Below are positions 24,390 through 32,532 of a DNA stretch of 64,000 bases, in pieces. The position numbers and the translations under genes were made by a program. The notes beneath the pieces were generated by a model that did not search any database, was not told where the DNA came from, and saw nothing but the letters and a program-made list of their open reading frames with translations. Numbering within the stretch: position 1 is the first letter of the stretch; every line of letters begins with the position of its first letter. This DNA comes from Fibrobacter sp. UWB4 (GTDB lineage Bacteria; Fibrobacterota; Fibrobacteria; Fibrobacterales; Fibrobacteraceae). The stretch lies in contig NZ_MWQI01000001.1 in NCBI RefSeq assembly GCF_002210345.1, forward strand, positions 1,054,001-1,118,000, in the 5' to 3' direction.

Positions 24390-25727
24390 ATGGAAAGACT
24401 CCCCTACGCCCAGAGAATGCGCAACCGCTGCATTGCGATTACCGTCCTCGTTTCGATTATTGTAGCCATTGTCCACTGTTCCTCAAATGACGATCCCGAA
24501 TCTGCGAATGCAACTACCGAGCATTCTGTAGCAACCGCTGTAGATTCGATCGCCGAAGCCGCCGCATTTGCAGACACGAATGCCTTTGATTCAGTCGTTA
24601 CCGAAAACCCGAACGGACTTGCCGCCCTGAAAGGCATCGAAGATGAAGACTTCGACAACGCCCCCGCTGTAAATGCAGCCAATGCCACAAGCGAAAGCAC
24701 GGAGAGCGTCCGCGACACGGCCCACATTAAATCGCAAAAGGATCCATTCCTCGCCGACAAAATCGACATTCTTCTGCGCCGCTATCACCCGGACCTGGGC
24801 GTCATCCTCGTCGTAAACACAAGGACAAACGAAATCATCGCCTGGGGCGAGCGCCGTGACGGAAAGGTACAGAATAAACCCGACTACATCGGACGCGCCA
24901 CCTTCCCCGCCGCATCGCTTGCAAAGCTCGTGACGATTGCCGCCGCCATGGAAAGCAACCGCTATTCGCTTAACACGCCAATCCCGATGATCGGGCGCCA
25001 CCACACGCTTTACCTAAACCAACTTCGCGTCCCTGAAAAATACAACGGACCCACGATGGAACTTTCCGAAGCATTCGCCCGCTCCGCAAACCCGCCAATG
25101 GCCATCGTCGGTAAAAACGTCGGTGCCAGAAGGCTCAATGCCGCAGCCGCAAAGCTTGGCTACAACAAGCGCTTCCCCGGAAACGCCCCCAATGCATCAA
25201 GCTACACAGCCCCGGACACGGGCTACGGTCTTGCCGAAGTCGCTTGCGGCTTTACGACCTCGACCACGCTCACGCCGCTTCTCGCCGCAGCGCAAGTCCG
25301 TGCAGTCCTCACCAAGAAACCTCTTGAAATTCCGTGGGCACGGGACATGTCGCCATTCGCCCCGCAAAAGCCACTTGCACTCGATATCGGAAAGTTCAGC
25401 GAAAACACGTATTACGGACTTCGCGAATCGATGCTCCGCTCCGTGACGCAAGGGACAGCCCACAAGCACATGTCCACAAAGAACATGGCGCGCAAGAACT
25501 TCGAAGCGCTCCGCCTCGGCGGAAAAACCGGCTCTCTCGATGGCACAGACCCCGTAGGCCGTTACGACTGGTTCATGGGTTTTGCCGAATCCAAAGCCGA
25601 TCCGAGCAAGTCCATCGTCGTTATCGTGATGCAGATGCACAAGGAAATCCGTTCACAACCGGCAACTCAGGTAGCCGCAACAGTCATCAATTACTGGGCG
25701 CACCAGAACATCAATCCCAAAAAATAA
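24390..25727 (+). CDS. Penicillin-binding protein, transpeptidase domain only
   Basis: A 445-residue membrane-anchored D,D-transpeptidase or carboxypeptidase of peptidoglycan. One helix at about 13-29 anchors it; residues 30-120 are an acidic Ala/Thr/Glu-rich spacer; the penicillin-binding domain follows. The three catalytic motifs are present: S176-L-A-K179 (active-site Ser), S232-A-N234 and K379-T-G381. There is no transglycosylase domain and no PBP dimerisation domain, so the protein is shorter than class A or B PBPs. The ATG at 24390 directly after orn is preferred. Cotranscribed with orn and probably lgt. Confidence 0.85.
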   Translation: MERLPYAQRMRNRCIAITVLVSIIVAIVHCSSNDDPESANATTEHSVATAVDSIAEAAAFADTNAFDSVVTENPNGLAALKGIEDEDFDNAPAVNAANATSESTESVRDTAHIKSQKDPFLADKIDILLRRYHPDLGVILVVNTRTNEIIAWGERRDGKVQNKPDYIGRATFPAASLAKLVTIAAAMESNRYSLNTPIPMIGRHHTLYLNQLRVPEKYNGPTMELSEAFARSANPPMAIVGKNVGARRLNAAAAKLGYNKRFPGNAPNASSYTAPDTGYGLAEVACGFTTSTTLTPLLAAAQVRAVLTKKPLEIPWARDMSPFAPQKPLALDIGKFSENTYYGLRESMLRSVTQGTAHKHMSTKNMARKNFEALRLGGKTGSLDGTDPVGRYDWFMGFAESKADPSKSIVVIVMQMHKEIRSQPATQVAATVINYWAHQNINPKK

Positions 25728-25729
25728 TT

Positions 25730-25737
25730 TAGATTTA
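25730..25737 (+). promoter_or_regulatory. TAnnTTTA element before lgt
   Basis: TAGATTTA lies 23 bases before the lgt ATG, with AAAAGG as ribosome-binding site in between. Confidence 0.3.
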
Positions 25738-25760
25738 AACACAAAAGAAAAAGGCTTATT

Positions 25761-26627
25761 ATGGAATTATCTTGGTGGAACTTAATACCGACTTATTTTG
25801 ATGGAACCGCATTCCAACTTGGGAACTTCCCAGTGCGCTGGTACGGCATCATGTACATTTTTGCGTTCGTGACCGCCTACATCACCATGTGGAAAATCAA
25901 CCAGAAAGAAAAAATGGGGATCACCAAGGACCAGCTCGACAATCTGTTTACTTGGGTCATCGCAGGCATCCTCCTCGGAGCACGCTTTGGCTACGTCTTC
26001 TTTTACAAGGCTAGCTACTACCTTTCGAACCCATCCGAAATCCTGTTCCCCATGATCCACGACGACCTCGGCTACCATTTTGTCGGTATTTCAGGAATGT
26101 CTTACCACGGAGGTCTCGTACTGGGACTCCTGTTCATGTACATCGGAGCAAAGCGAAACAACCTCGACATCTGGAAGACATTCAACCTCGCCTTCCTGGC
26201 TGCACCGCTTGCATATACCTGGGGACGTTATGGCAATTTCATCAACGGTGAACTTTTTGGCGAAGCAACTACGAGTTCCATCGGCATGTGGTTCCCGCTA
26301 GCTCACGACAGCACTCTTGCAAACCCGATCCTTCACCATCCAAGCCAGCTTTACGAAATGCTTTTCGAAGGCATCATCCTCTTTGCGCTCATGTACAATC
26401 TGCGCAAGATTCCAAAGCTTCACGACAAGATGCCATGCCTCTATTTGATGGGATACGGCCTATTCCGCTTTTTCATCGAATTCTTCCGCAAGCCAGACGC
26501 CCACCTCGGACGCGTAGACCTCTTTGGCATGAGCCGCGGCCAGACGCTTTGCTCGATAATGATCATCGCAGGTCTTGCATGGATGATCTATTTGTTCTAT
26601 CGAGAGAAAAAAGCTAATAACCCTTAA
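25761..26627 (+). CDS. lgt: Prolipoprotein diacylglyceryl transferase
   Basis: A 288-residue inner-membrane enzyme that attaches diacylglycerol to the lipobox cysteine of prolipoproteins. Family motifs: RWYGIMYIFAF near the N-terminus, SYHGGLVLG with the essential His (about 115), and the signature GRYGNFINGELFG (about 156-168). About seven membrane helices. It matters here because the window encodes many lipoproteins. The end overlaps the converging gene at 26614-28305 by 14 bases. Confidence 0.96.
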   Translation: MELSWWNLIPTYFDGTAFQLGNFPVRWYGIMYIFAFVTAYITMWKINQKEKMGITKDQLDNLFTWVIAGILLGARFGYVFFYKASYYLSNPSEILFPMIHDDLGYHFVGISGMSYHGGLVLGLLFMYIGAKRNNLDIWKTFNLAFLAAPLAYTWGRYGNFINGELFGEATTSSIGMWFPLAHDSTLANPILHHPSQLYEMLFEGIILFALMYNLRKIPKLHDKMPCLYLMGYGLFRFFIEFFRKPDAHLGRVDLFGMSRGQTLCSIMIIAGLAWMIYLFYREKKANNP

Positions 26628-28305
26628 ACAGATTTTCCCAGAGGTTTCGTTCTTCCTCGAACTTCTGGGCAAACAGCTTGCAGACTTTCTTATAAACGGC
26701 CTTGATATGAGCCGCCAGTTCGTCGGTCACATACTTTTCGGCCTTGCCATCGTCGGCAGCAGCTTCATTCATGAGTTTCATCCACTGGCTTTCCTGATTC
26801 TTGCTGCCAAGCGTTGCCGAAAGTGAAGAATCTTCGAAGCACTTCTTGCTCATGTAGGATTTCCAGACCGACAGAGGAATCGCCTCAAGGAAATTTTTGA
26901 GGAACGGTTCCGCATTCGTCGAATAACCGTAGGAGTTTCCAATCAGGCAAATCAGCGGCACGTTGACCACGCGACCCACATTTACTTCACTCCAGGATTT
27001 ATCCGTCATTTCTTGCGTTGCATTAAACAGGTCTTCAGCAGGCTTCGGTTCATTGTAGAAGTTGTCAATTCCCAGATGCGCATCGCGTAAGCGATTCAGA
27101 TAATCCGACAACGGCGAAGAATCTTCCACAGCAGAAGATTCTTGAACCCCGGCATTCACCGCAGACGCAAGCGAAGCCGTCCGACCATCAACATGCTCTG
27201 CATTTTTCGATGCAATTTCACTGACTTCAGCGGCATCGCACTTATCCATCACCGTCGAATCAAACATCGGAGAGACGCGGAACTTATAATAGAAACGGAC
27301 ATTGCCTTCTTGCGACTGGAAGTAAAGCGCCTTGTAGCATTCGTTGTCCTTGAACAAATTAGCAAGGGCCCTATAGGCACGGTGCCTTGCGCCACCCGAC
27401 GTAAACTTACCGCGATGGATGGAGACAAAGCAATGGAACGCACGCACACAACCGTTCGTGTCAATCACCGTAATGCCATCGTAATTGAGCATCGAAATGA
27501 ACATCTTACGGATAAAATTCTGCTCATACAGATCACGGAACGTCTGCGAATCTAGCATGGAATCCGGCTTAATCTGCATCTCCTTATAGTCGTCAAAGAC
27601 GATCTTACCGGCATCAAAATTTTCGTCGTCATTACCATTCCAGGACGGATCGACAAACAGGCAAATCGTACCGTGGACATCCCTCTTGATTTGCGAGAAA
27701 AGCCCGGCCCAGAATCCATTCGGGTAAGACTCGAAATCCCGATCTTCCAAATTATCGGAGAACTCGTTTTCATCCAGGTCGAAGCGGATAAGCAAATGAT
27801 CGCTAACGCCCGACGACGTATGTGAATTTATACAAATCTTGGAACGGTTGACACATTCAATCAGCAAAAAACCTTTTTCAAGAAGCGCTCGTTCCGTTTC
27901 CCCGGCATTTCCAATGTCCGACTGGAAAACCCCAACCTGAATGGAAGCCTCCGCTTTTTCACGGGCAGGCATTTGCTGGATAATCAAATCACAGCCACTT
28001 TTGCAAAAATGAATGACGTCTTTCAGACACGCTTTGACGCGTTCCTTAAAAAGATTTTCAAGAGCATCACCAGAAAATTCATAGATACGCCGGTTCCAGC
28101 CCATTGGCGGATTACCGTTACCCATGATGATTCTAAATGTGAAATGGTCGTTTTCCTCTTGATAGTGCGGAACACTTGGCAATATCTCAATAATAGCATC
28201 AATAACAGCTTCCTTCATCTCAGGAAGCTTGCGCAAAAAGAATTCCTTAATTCTCTTTCGGTCGAGTCCAATAACGCTCGAAGAATTGTCTGTTTCGCCG
28301 CTCAT
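26614..28305 (-). CDS. Large protein with a divergent DisA/DAC-like nucleotide-binding core
   Basis: A 563-residue soluble protein. Residues 255-342 resemble the diadenylate cyclase (DisA_N/DAC) core: NYDGITVIDTNG (275-286, compare the DGA motif), GGARHRAY at 304-311 (compare GTRHRA) and SQEGN at 331-335 (compare SEE.G). The N-terminal 240 residues (with a GWNRRIYEF segment and a predicted mixed alpha/beta region) and the C-terminal 150 residues match nothing I know. It could be a true cyclase or a sensor domain that binds a nucleotide. It converges on lgt with a 14-base overlap and is divergent from the next gene. No motif for an effector is visible. Confidence 0.5.
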   Translation of the reverse strand: MSGETDNSSSVIGLDRKRIKEFFLRKLPEMKEAVIDAIIEILPSVPHYQEENDHFTFRIIMGNGNPPMGWNRRIYEFSGDALENLFKERVKACLKDVIHFCKSGCDLIIQQMPAREKAEASIQVGVFQSDIGNAGETERALLEKGFLLIECVNRSKICINSHTSSGVSDHLLIRFDLDENEFSDNLEDRDFESYPNGFWAGLFSQIKRDVHGTICLFVDPSWNGNDDENFDAGKIVFDDYKEMQIKPDSMLDSQTFRDLYEQNFIRKMFISMLNYDGITVIDTNGCVRAFHCFVSIHRGKFTSGGARHRAYRALANLFKDNECYKALYFQSQEGNVRFYYKFRVSPMFDSTVMDKCDAAEVSEIASKNAEHVDGRTASLASAVNAGVQESSAVEDSSPLSDYLNRLRDAHLGIDNFYNEPKPAEDLFNATQEMTDKSWSEVNVGRVVNVPLICLIGNSYGYSTNAEPFLKNFLEAIPLSVWKSYMSKKCFEDSSLSATLGSKNQESQWMKLMNEAAADDGKAEKYVTDELAAHIKAVYKKVCKLFAQKFEEERNLWENLFKGY

Positions 28306-28420
28306 AAAAACCCAATATGATTCTTATTTATAATATACATTGCTATCGTGATTTTTGGAAAAATTTTCCCATTTTTTTCCTCCAAATTACGTTATTTCTG
28401 CACAAAAACTCAAAAAAAAT

Positions 28421-28428
28421 TATCTTTA
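28421..28428 (+). promoter_or_regulatory. TAnnTTTA element before the TIGR01440 gene
   Basis: TATCTTTA lies 26 bases before the ATG at 28455; AGGAG in the leader supports that start. Confidence 0.35.
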
Positions 28429-28454
28429 GACAAGCTTTTAGCAGGAGTTTTACA

Positions 28455-29054
28455 ATGGCAGGAATCACTTACGAAATTGACGACAAAAATCTTGTTGAGC
28501 AAATCAAGTCTGATGCCATGAAAGTTGCAGCAGAACTTGTTGAAGCGGCACACCTCACAAAAGGCGACATCGTCGTTGTCGGCTGTAGCACAAGCGAAAC
28601 CTTAGGCAACCAAGTCGGCAGCCACTCCGTACCGGAAGTCGGCAAGGCCATTTACGACGGACTCCAAAGCGTCTTCGGTGCAAACGGCATCTACATCGCA
28701 GCCCAGTGCTGTGAGCACTTGAACCGCGCAATCATCATCGAACATGAAGCAGTCCCGAATGCAGAAATCGTGAATGTCGTGCCACAGCCCAAAGCCGGCG
28801 GTTCCTTCGCTACAGCTTGCTACGCAAGCTTCAAGGCTCCCGTAGCACTTGAACACATCAAGGCAAACGCAGGTATCGATATCGGCGGGACCCTTATCGG
28901 TATGCACCTCCGCGAAGTCGCTGTCCCCGTGCGCTTAAAGCAGAACCACATCGGCAAGGCGATTATCATTGCCGCCCGCACCCGCCCCAAGTTCATCGGC
29001 GGCGAACGCGCCCACTACAATGAAGCGCTCAAGGACGGGTATCCGGAGTTTTAG
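28455..29054 (+). CDS. TIGR01440/DUF436 family protein (YwlG-like)
   Basis: A 199-residue cytosolic protein of a widespread family of unknown function. The family pattern is clear: GDIVVVGCSTSETLGNQVGSHS near residue 40, then AAQCCEHLNRAIIIE, and GIDIGGTLIGMHLREVAVPVR near the C-terminus. The ATG at 28455 has AGGAG eight bases upstream; a longer frame exists but adds 46 residues unlike the family. It is transcribed alone from an AT-rich promoter region shared divergently with the DAC-like gene. Confidence 0.9.
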   Translation: MAGITYEIDDKNLVEQIKSDAMKVAAELVEAAHLTKGDIVVVGCSTSETLGNQVGSHSVPEVGKAIYDGLQSVFGANGIYIAAQCCEHLNRAIIIEHEAVPNAEIVNVVPQPKAGGSFATACYASFKAPVALEHIKANAGIDIGGTLIGMHLREVAVPVRLKQNHIGKAIIIAARTRPKFIGGERAHYNEALKDGYPEF

Positions 29055-29086
29055 CAATTTTTTTTTGCTTTTTCATTTTAATTTCT

Positions 29087-29094
29087 TACATTTA
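29087..29094 (+). promoter_or_regulatory. TAnnTTTA element, leaderless solute-binding gene
   Basis: TACATTTA followed by CCGTAT and the ATG at 29101. No Shine-Dalgarno sequence is present. Confidence 0.4.
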
Positions 29095-29100
29095 CCGTAT

Positions 29101-30738
29101 ATGGATAGACGATTTGCAATACTCTTCGTTGTTTTTGGTGTATTCTTAGCAATTTGTACCGGCTGTAAAGGTTTCTCACAAGAACCGCTTACATTAGCCT
29201 CGAAAGGCAATTCCTCAAAGTACACGATCGGTGTCGAAGAAAATTCAAGCACACAAGAGGCTGTAATCAATCAATTTCCAAACGCCCAAATCAAGCAGTA
29301 TCCTGACCTGATCACAGCATACTTTGCACTCCAGGTCGGCGATATAGATGTTTTAGCCTACAACGACATTATCATCACCCACACATTTAACGACAGCATG
29401 AGTGGGCTAACCTTTATCGAAAACGACGTCGGCATGTCCGAGGAAATCGTCATCGGCATGAACAAGCACAGCACCATCCCTGATTTAAAAGGGATTATCA
29501 ACAGACTCATCGACAGCTTAAACGCAGCAGGCACATTAAGCGAACTCAACGAGCACTGGCATGAAAAATTAAAGACAAACCCGCTCATCAGCACCAAGGA
29601 AAGCAATTCCGATCAGGTTTTAAGGATTGCGACATCAGCCGATGTTCCTCCATTTTCCTTTACAAGCGAAAACCAAATTATCGGCCTCGACATCGATATC
29701 GTGAAGCTTCTCGAAGAAAAACTGAACGTCAAGACCTCTCTTATCAAGACTGACCGAAACAAGCTTGTATCCAAGCTCAAGAACAACGAAGCCGATCTCA
29801 TCATTTCGGCATTCACACCGACAAAGAAGCTTCAAAACGAAATCGACTTTTCAAAGCCCTATTACATCGGGAAAACGGCTTTTGCCATCCGCCAAAACGA
29901 CTTCACCAAAGAAGCGACATTAAGCAAGGTTCCGCAGATGACCTATCTCGAACCCAAGAAACCTGACGAAATCTACAAGCTTGCAGACTTGTCCGGTAAA
30001 TTTGTCGGCGTCCAGACAGGAACGACTCTCGACGAACAAGTTCAGCAGCTCATCAAGCTTCCACGCATCCAGTACTTTACGAACATTCCCGAAATGACCA
30101 AGGCTCTGGAGCAGAGGAACCTAGACGGCATCGCCGTGGATTATTCCGTTGCAGAAATCATACTCAAGCATCATTCCGATTTTTCCATTCTAAAGGATCG
30201 ACTGAACAAGGATGAATTTGGCATCGCCATGAGCAAGAACAGTCCGCTTAAGGCAAGCATTGATTCATGCATTAAGGTCTTGCAGAAAAAAGGCGAAATA
30301 CAGAAAATCAAGGATAAATGGTCAAAGAACAAATCTGCTGTTCGAGTAATCCAGCAAGACTGGATTGGAAGCGACACGCTTGTTGTCGGTACGGAAGCGC
30401 TTTACGCGCCTTACGAATTTTACCAGTGGGGCGAGCTTTCCGGCATTGACATTGACATCATGTACACGATCGGCAAGATGCTGAACAAGAACATCAAATT
30501 TGCAGATATGAATTTCGATGTACTTATCCCTTCCCTTGTCAACGAAAAGACGGACCTTTGCATCGCGGCTATAAGCATTACCGAAGAGCGCAGCAATTCT
30601 ATCGACTTTTCGATTCCCTACGACAAGAACGAATCCGTAATTGTCGTCCATACGCCGCAACATGCCATAGAACGAATCGGCGACTCCACAGGTGCATTGA
30701 GCCGATTCTTCCAGAAGATTCAGGACATTTTTAATTAA
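29101..30738 (+). CDS. Lipoprotein with three tandem solute-binding (SBP_bac_3) modules
   Basis: A 545-residue lipoprotein (lipobox TGC, Cys22). Three modules of the amino-acid-type periplasmic binding family follow one another. The first (about 40-165) is shortened. The second (about 178-395) starts LRIATSADVPPFSFTSENQIIGLDIDIVKLLEEK. The third (about 425-545) starts VVGTEALYAPYEFYQWGELSGIDIDIMYTIGKML and has the usual SIDFSIPY. Such binding modules normally feed an ABC importer, but no permease or ATPase gene is near. The module arrangement and the missing kinase or cyclase partner make a sensing or scavenging role possible. Confidence 0.8.
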   Translation: MDRRFAILFVVFGVFLAICTGCKGFSQEPLTLASKGNSSKYTIGVEENSSTQEAVINQFPNAQIKQYPDLITAYFALQVGDIDVLAYNDIIITHTFNDSMSGLTFIENDVGMSEEIVIGMNKHSTIPDLKGIINRLIDSLNAAGTLSELNEHWHEKLKTNPLISTKESNSDQVLRIATSADVPPFSFTSENQIIGLDIDIVKLLEEKLNVKTSLIKTDRNKLVSKLKNNEADLIISAFTPTKKLQNEIDFSKPYYIGKTAFAIRQNDFTKEATLSKVPQMTYLEPKKPDEIYKLADLSGKFVGVQTGTTLDEQVQQLIKLPRIQYFTNIPEMTKALEQRNLDGIAVDYSVAEIILKHHSDFSILKDRLNKDEFGIAMSKNSPLKASIDSCIKVLQKKGEIQKIKDKWSKNKSAVRVIQQDWIGSDTLVVGTEALYAPYEFYQWGELSGIDIDIMYTIGKMLNKNIKFADMNFDVLIPSLVNEKTDLCIAAISITEERSNSIDFSIPYDKNESVIVVHTPQHAIERIGDSTGALSRFFQKIQDIFN

Positions 30739-30743
30739 TTCAG

Positions 30744-30828
30744 AGTTAGGAAGTAGGAATTATTTAATTTGGCGGCTTCGCCGCGATTATTTAAACTCCG
30801 AATTTCACATTCCGCATTCCGAATTGCT
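30744..30828. repeat. Heptamer repeats at the 3' end of the SprT-like gene
   Basis: GTTAGGA-AGTAGGA near 30745-30758, then after 35 bases AACTCCG-AATTTCA-CATTCCG-CATTCCG-AATTGCT at 30794-30828, in strict phase and ending two bases past the stop codon of the converging gene. The block between contains a GGCGGCTTCGCCGC hairpin. Confidence 0.65.
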
Positions 30829-31651
30829 ACAAAGCCTTGTGGAGCCTCATGGCGCGGATATTTCGTGGCAGGACTTCCTTGTGCCACTTGATCCATTCAT
30901 CATAATAGATATAGCGTTTTTCGCGCTGGCGGAACTCTCGGCCATGTACAATGCGGCGTCCTCCCCGTTCTTCGACAGGAATGACGATATGCAGGCACTC
31001 GTGGTAGACGACACCTGCAATGGCGTACAATGGGCAATTAGCAGCATCGTAACCACGGCTAATGCTGATCAGATGGAAACTTTCGCCTGTCACCGGGTCC
31101 TTGCGAATAGAATGGAAACTGAGTCCTCCCACGCGATTGCTCCAGGTAATGCGGCAAGTAAGCGAACCATCAAAATACGTGTTATTGATAGCCGCAAGCA
31201 CATCCGTCAAGTTATGATGCACCCCCTGCGGGCGAATCGGCGGCAACCGGCCCTTACTTGCAAGAGGGGTTTCACCTTTATCTGTAAAAATCTGGTCCAC
31301 CGTTTGCCAAAAGCGGTTTACCAAATCCTTTATAACGGCCTTGTTCTTTTGCGTTTTTCGGCGTACGGCATGCTCGGCCCATTCCGCAGCAAGTTCACGG
31401 GCCGCAGCAAATTCGGGTGCTTTCATGTACGCAGGCAGTAAGACTTCCGGGTGCCCAAAGAGGAACCCGCCCTTGCAACGGATGCTCTTTTTCATCAGCG
31501 GATTGTACTTGAAATGCACGAGTCCGTTTTGGGAGCAGTCCGGCGATGGGGCCTTCGTTTCAGGCTCCTTATTACTCGCAACAAAACCGAACAAGTCAAG
31601 CTGTCCGTCAAATGCTAGCGGTTCTTTCTCGTTTTCAGCAAACGGATTCAC
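30827..31651 (-). CDS. SprT-like zinc metallopeptidase
   Basis: A 274-residue protein with a SprT-like domain at about 145-250. INNTYFDGSL...ITWSN matches the domain start, the zincin motif is H217-E-C-L-H221, and RRIVHGREFRQRE supplies the third ligand (H236). The first 110 residues are less conserved and contain a basic stretch. Relatives (SprT, Spartan) cut proteins or bind DNA; the bacterial forms are poorly characterised. The ATG overlaps the stop of the upstream cysteine-cluster gene (ATGA), so the pair is coupled. Confidence 0.8.
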   Translation of the reverse strand: MNPFAENEKEPLAFDGQLDLFGFVASNKEPETKAPSPDCSQNGLVHFKYNPLMKKSIRCKGGFLFGHPEVLLPAYMKAPEFAAARELAAEWAEHAVRRKTQKNKAVIKDLVNRFWQTVDQIFTDKGETPLASKGRLPPIRPQGVHHNLTDVLAAINNTYFDGSLTCRITWSNRVGGLSFHSIRKDPVTGESFHLISISRGYDAANCPLYAIAGVVYHECLHIVIPVEERGGRRIVHGREFRQREKRYIYYDEWIKWHKEVLPRNIRAMRLHKAL

Positions 31652-32403
31652 GCGCCAAGCACTCCTTCATAGCCGTTCAGCGCCAAAAGACCGCCAAAAA
31701 AACTCTCAGGCAAATCCAACGCTGCATAATGCTCCGAGATTCCATAGACGGCATCTTCAACAACATCTGGCATATAAACTATATAGCTATCGTTCTTTTC
31801 CGTCTGAAGCATGTCTGGAGTGCAGTACTTCGGGTCTGTCTCGCTAAAGTACATACGGCAGGAGACCGTTCGAAGCGGATAGACCGTACAGTCCCCCACC
31901 CCGTTCGAGAACGGACAAGAACGCCACCAGGCAAAGTAATCGTGCAAAGCCCTGTCTTCGGCATCGTCTTCAGAAAGGCCCTCATCCTTGCGCATTTCGA
32001 ACAAAGATTCAAACTTGTCCGAGCGCATCTGGCAGGCTTCCATCAACGACAGGAGGTCGTCCCGCTTGCGCAGTTCGCTGTACATGAAAATCAATTCGAA
32101 CGGCTCCACCGACATCGGGTAATGGTGGCAGCAGTTTCCGCAGGCGGGTCTGCATTGAATAGGGCGCGGCTGTTGCACAAGGACCGCTTTAAGATACTGA
32201 TCGTATGCCGTATGATAGGCTTCTGTAAACTTGAGTATTTCAGGCAACTGTTCCCGCAAGTTATCAGGACCAATAGCAGATTCACGCCCCAAAGCAGCGG
32301 CAATTTCATCAAGACGATCCCGTTCTGTCCGAAGCAAGGCAGACAGACGCATCTCCGCAATGCGGTAGGCTTTCGTCGGAAAATACTCTTTATAAGCATT
32401 CAT
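31648..32403 (-). CDS. YkgJ-type cysteine-cluster protein
   Basis: A 251-residue protein with the metal-binding pattern of the YkgJ/zinc-iron chelating family: CRPACGNCCHHYP (about 80-92), then CPFSNGVGDCTVYPLRTVSCRMYF. The cysteines would hold an Fe-S cluster or a zinc ion. The ATG at 32401-32403 is chosen because TATATTTG sits six bases upstream; an in-frame TTG lies inside that element. It is translationally coupled to the SprT-like gene. The cellular role is unknown. Confidence 0.8.
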   Translation of the reverse strand: MNAYKEYFPTKAYRIAEMRLSALLRTERDRLDEIAAALGRESAIGPDNLREQLPEILKFTEAYHTAYDQYLKAVLVQQPRPIQCRPACGNCCHHYPMSVEPFELIFMYSELRKRDDLLSLMEACQMRSDKFESLFEMRKDEGLSEDDAEDRALHDYFAWWRSCPFSNGVGDCTVYPLRTVSCRMYFSETDPKYCTPDMLQTEKNDSYIVYMPDVVEDAVYGISEHYAALDLPESFFGGLLALNGYEGVLGA

Positions 32404-32409
32404 CGAGCG

Positions 32410-32417
32410 CAAATATA
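32410..32417 (-). promoter_or_regulatory. TAnnTTTG promoter element, leaderless YkgJ-type gene
   Basis: TATATTTG on the minus strand, then CGCTCG and the ATG at 32403. No Shine-Dalgarno sequence is present. Confidence 0.5.
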
Positions 32418-32532
32418 TTTTTTTACGAGATTACCGTAAAAAAAGCTCTTAAAAAAAAGCAAAATATTCATTTTGGTTAGAATGATGTTATTTTATAACC
32501 TAGAGTATGAAATAGTTTTCAGGATCGGCAAC

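Noticed and set aside
30779-30793. GGCGGCTTCGCCGC as a terminator
   Set aside because: The palindrome is strong but lacks a T run on either side and lies inside the repeat-rich gap; I treat it as part of that block.
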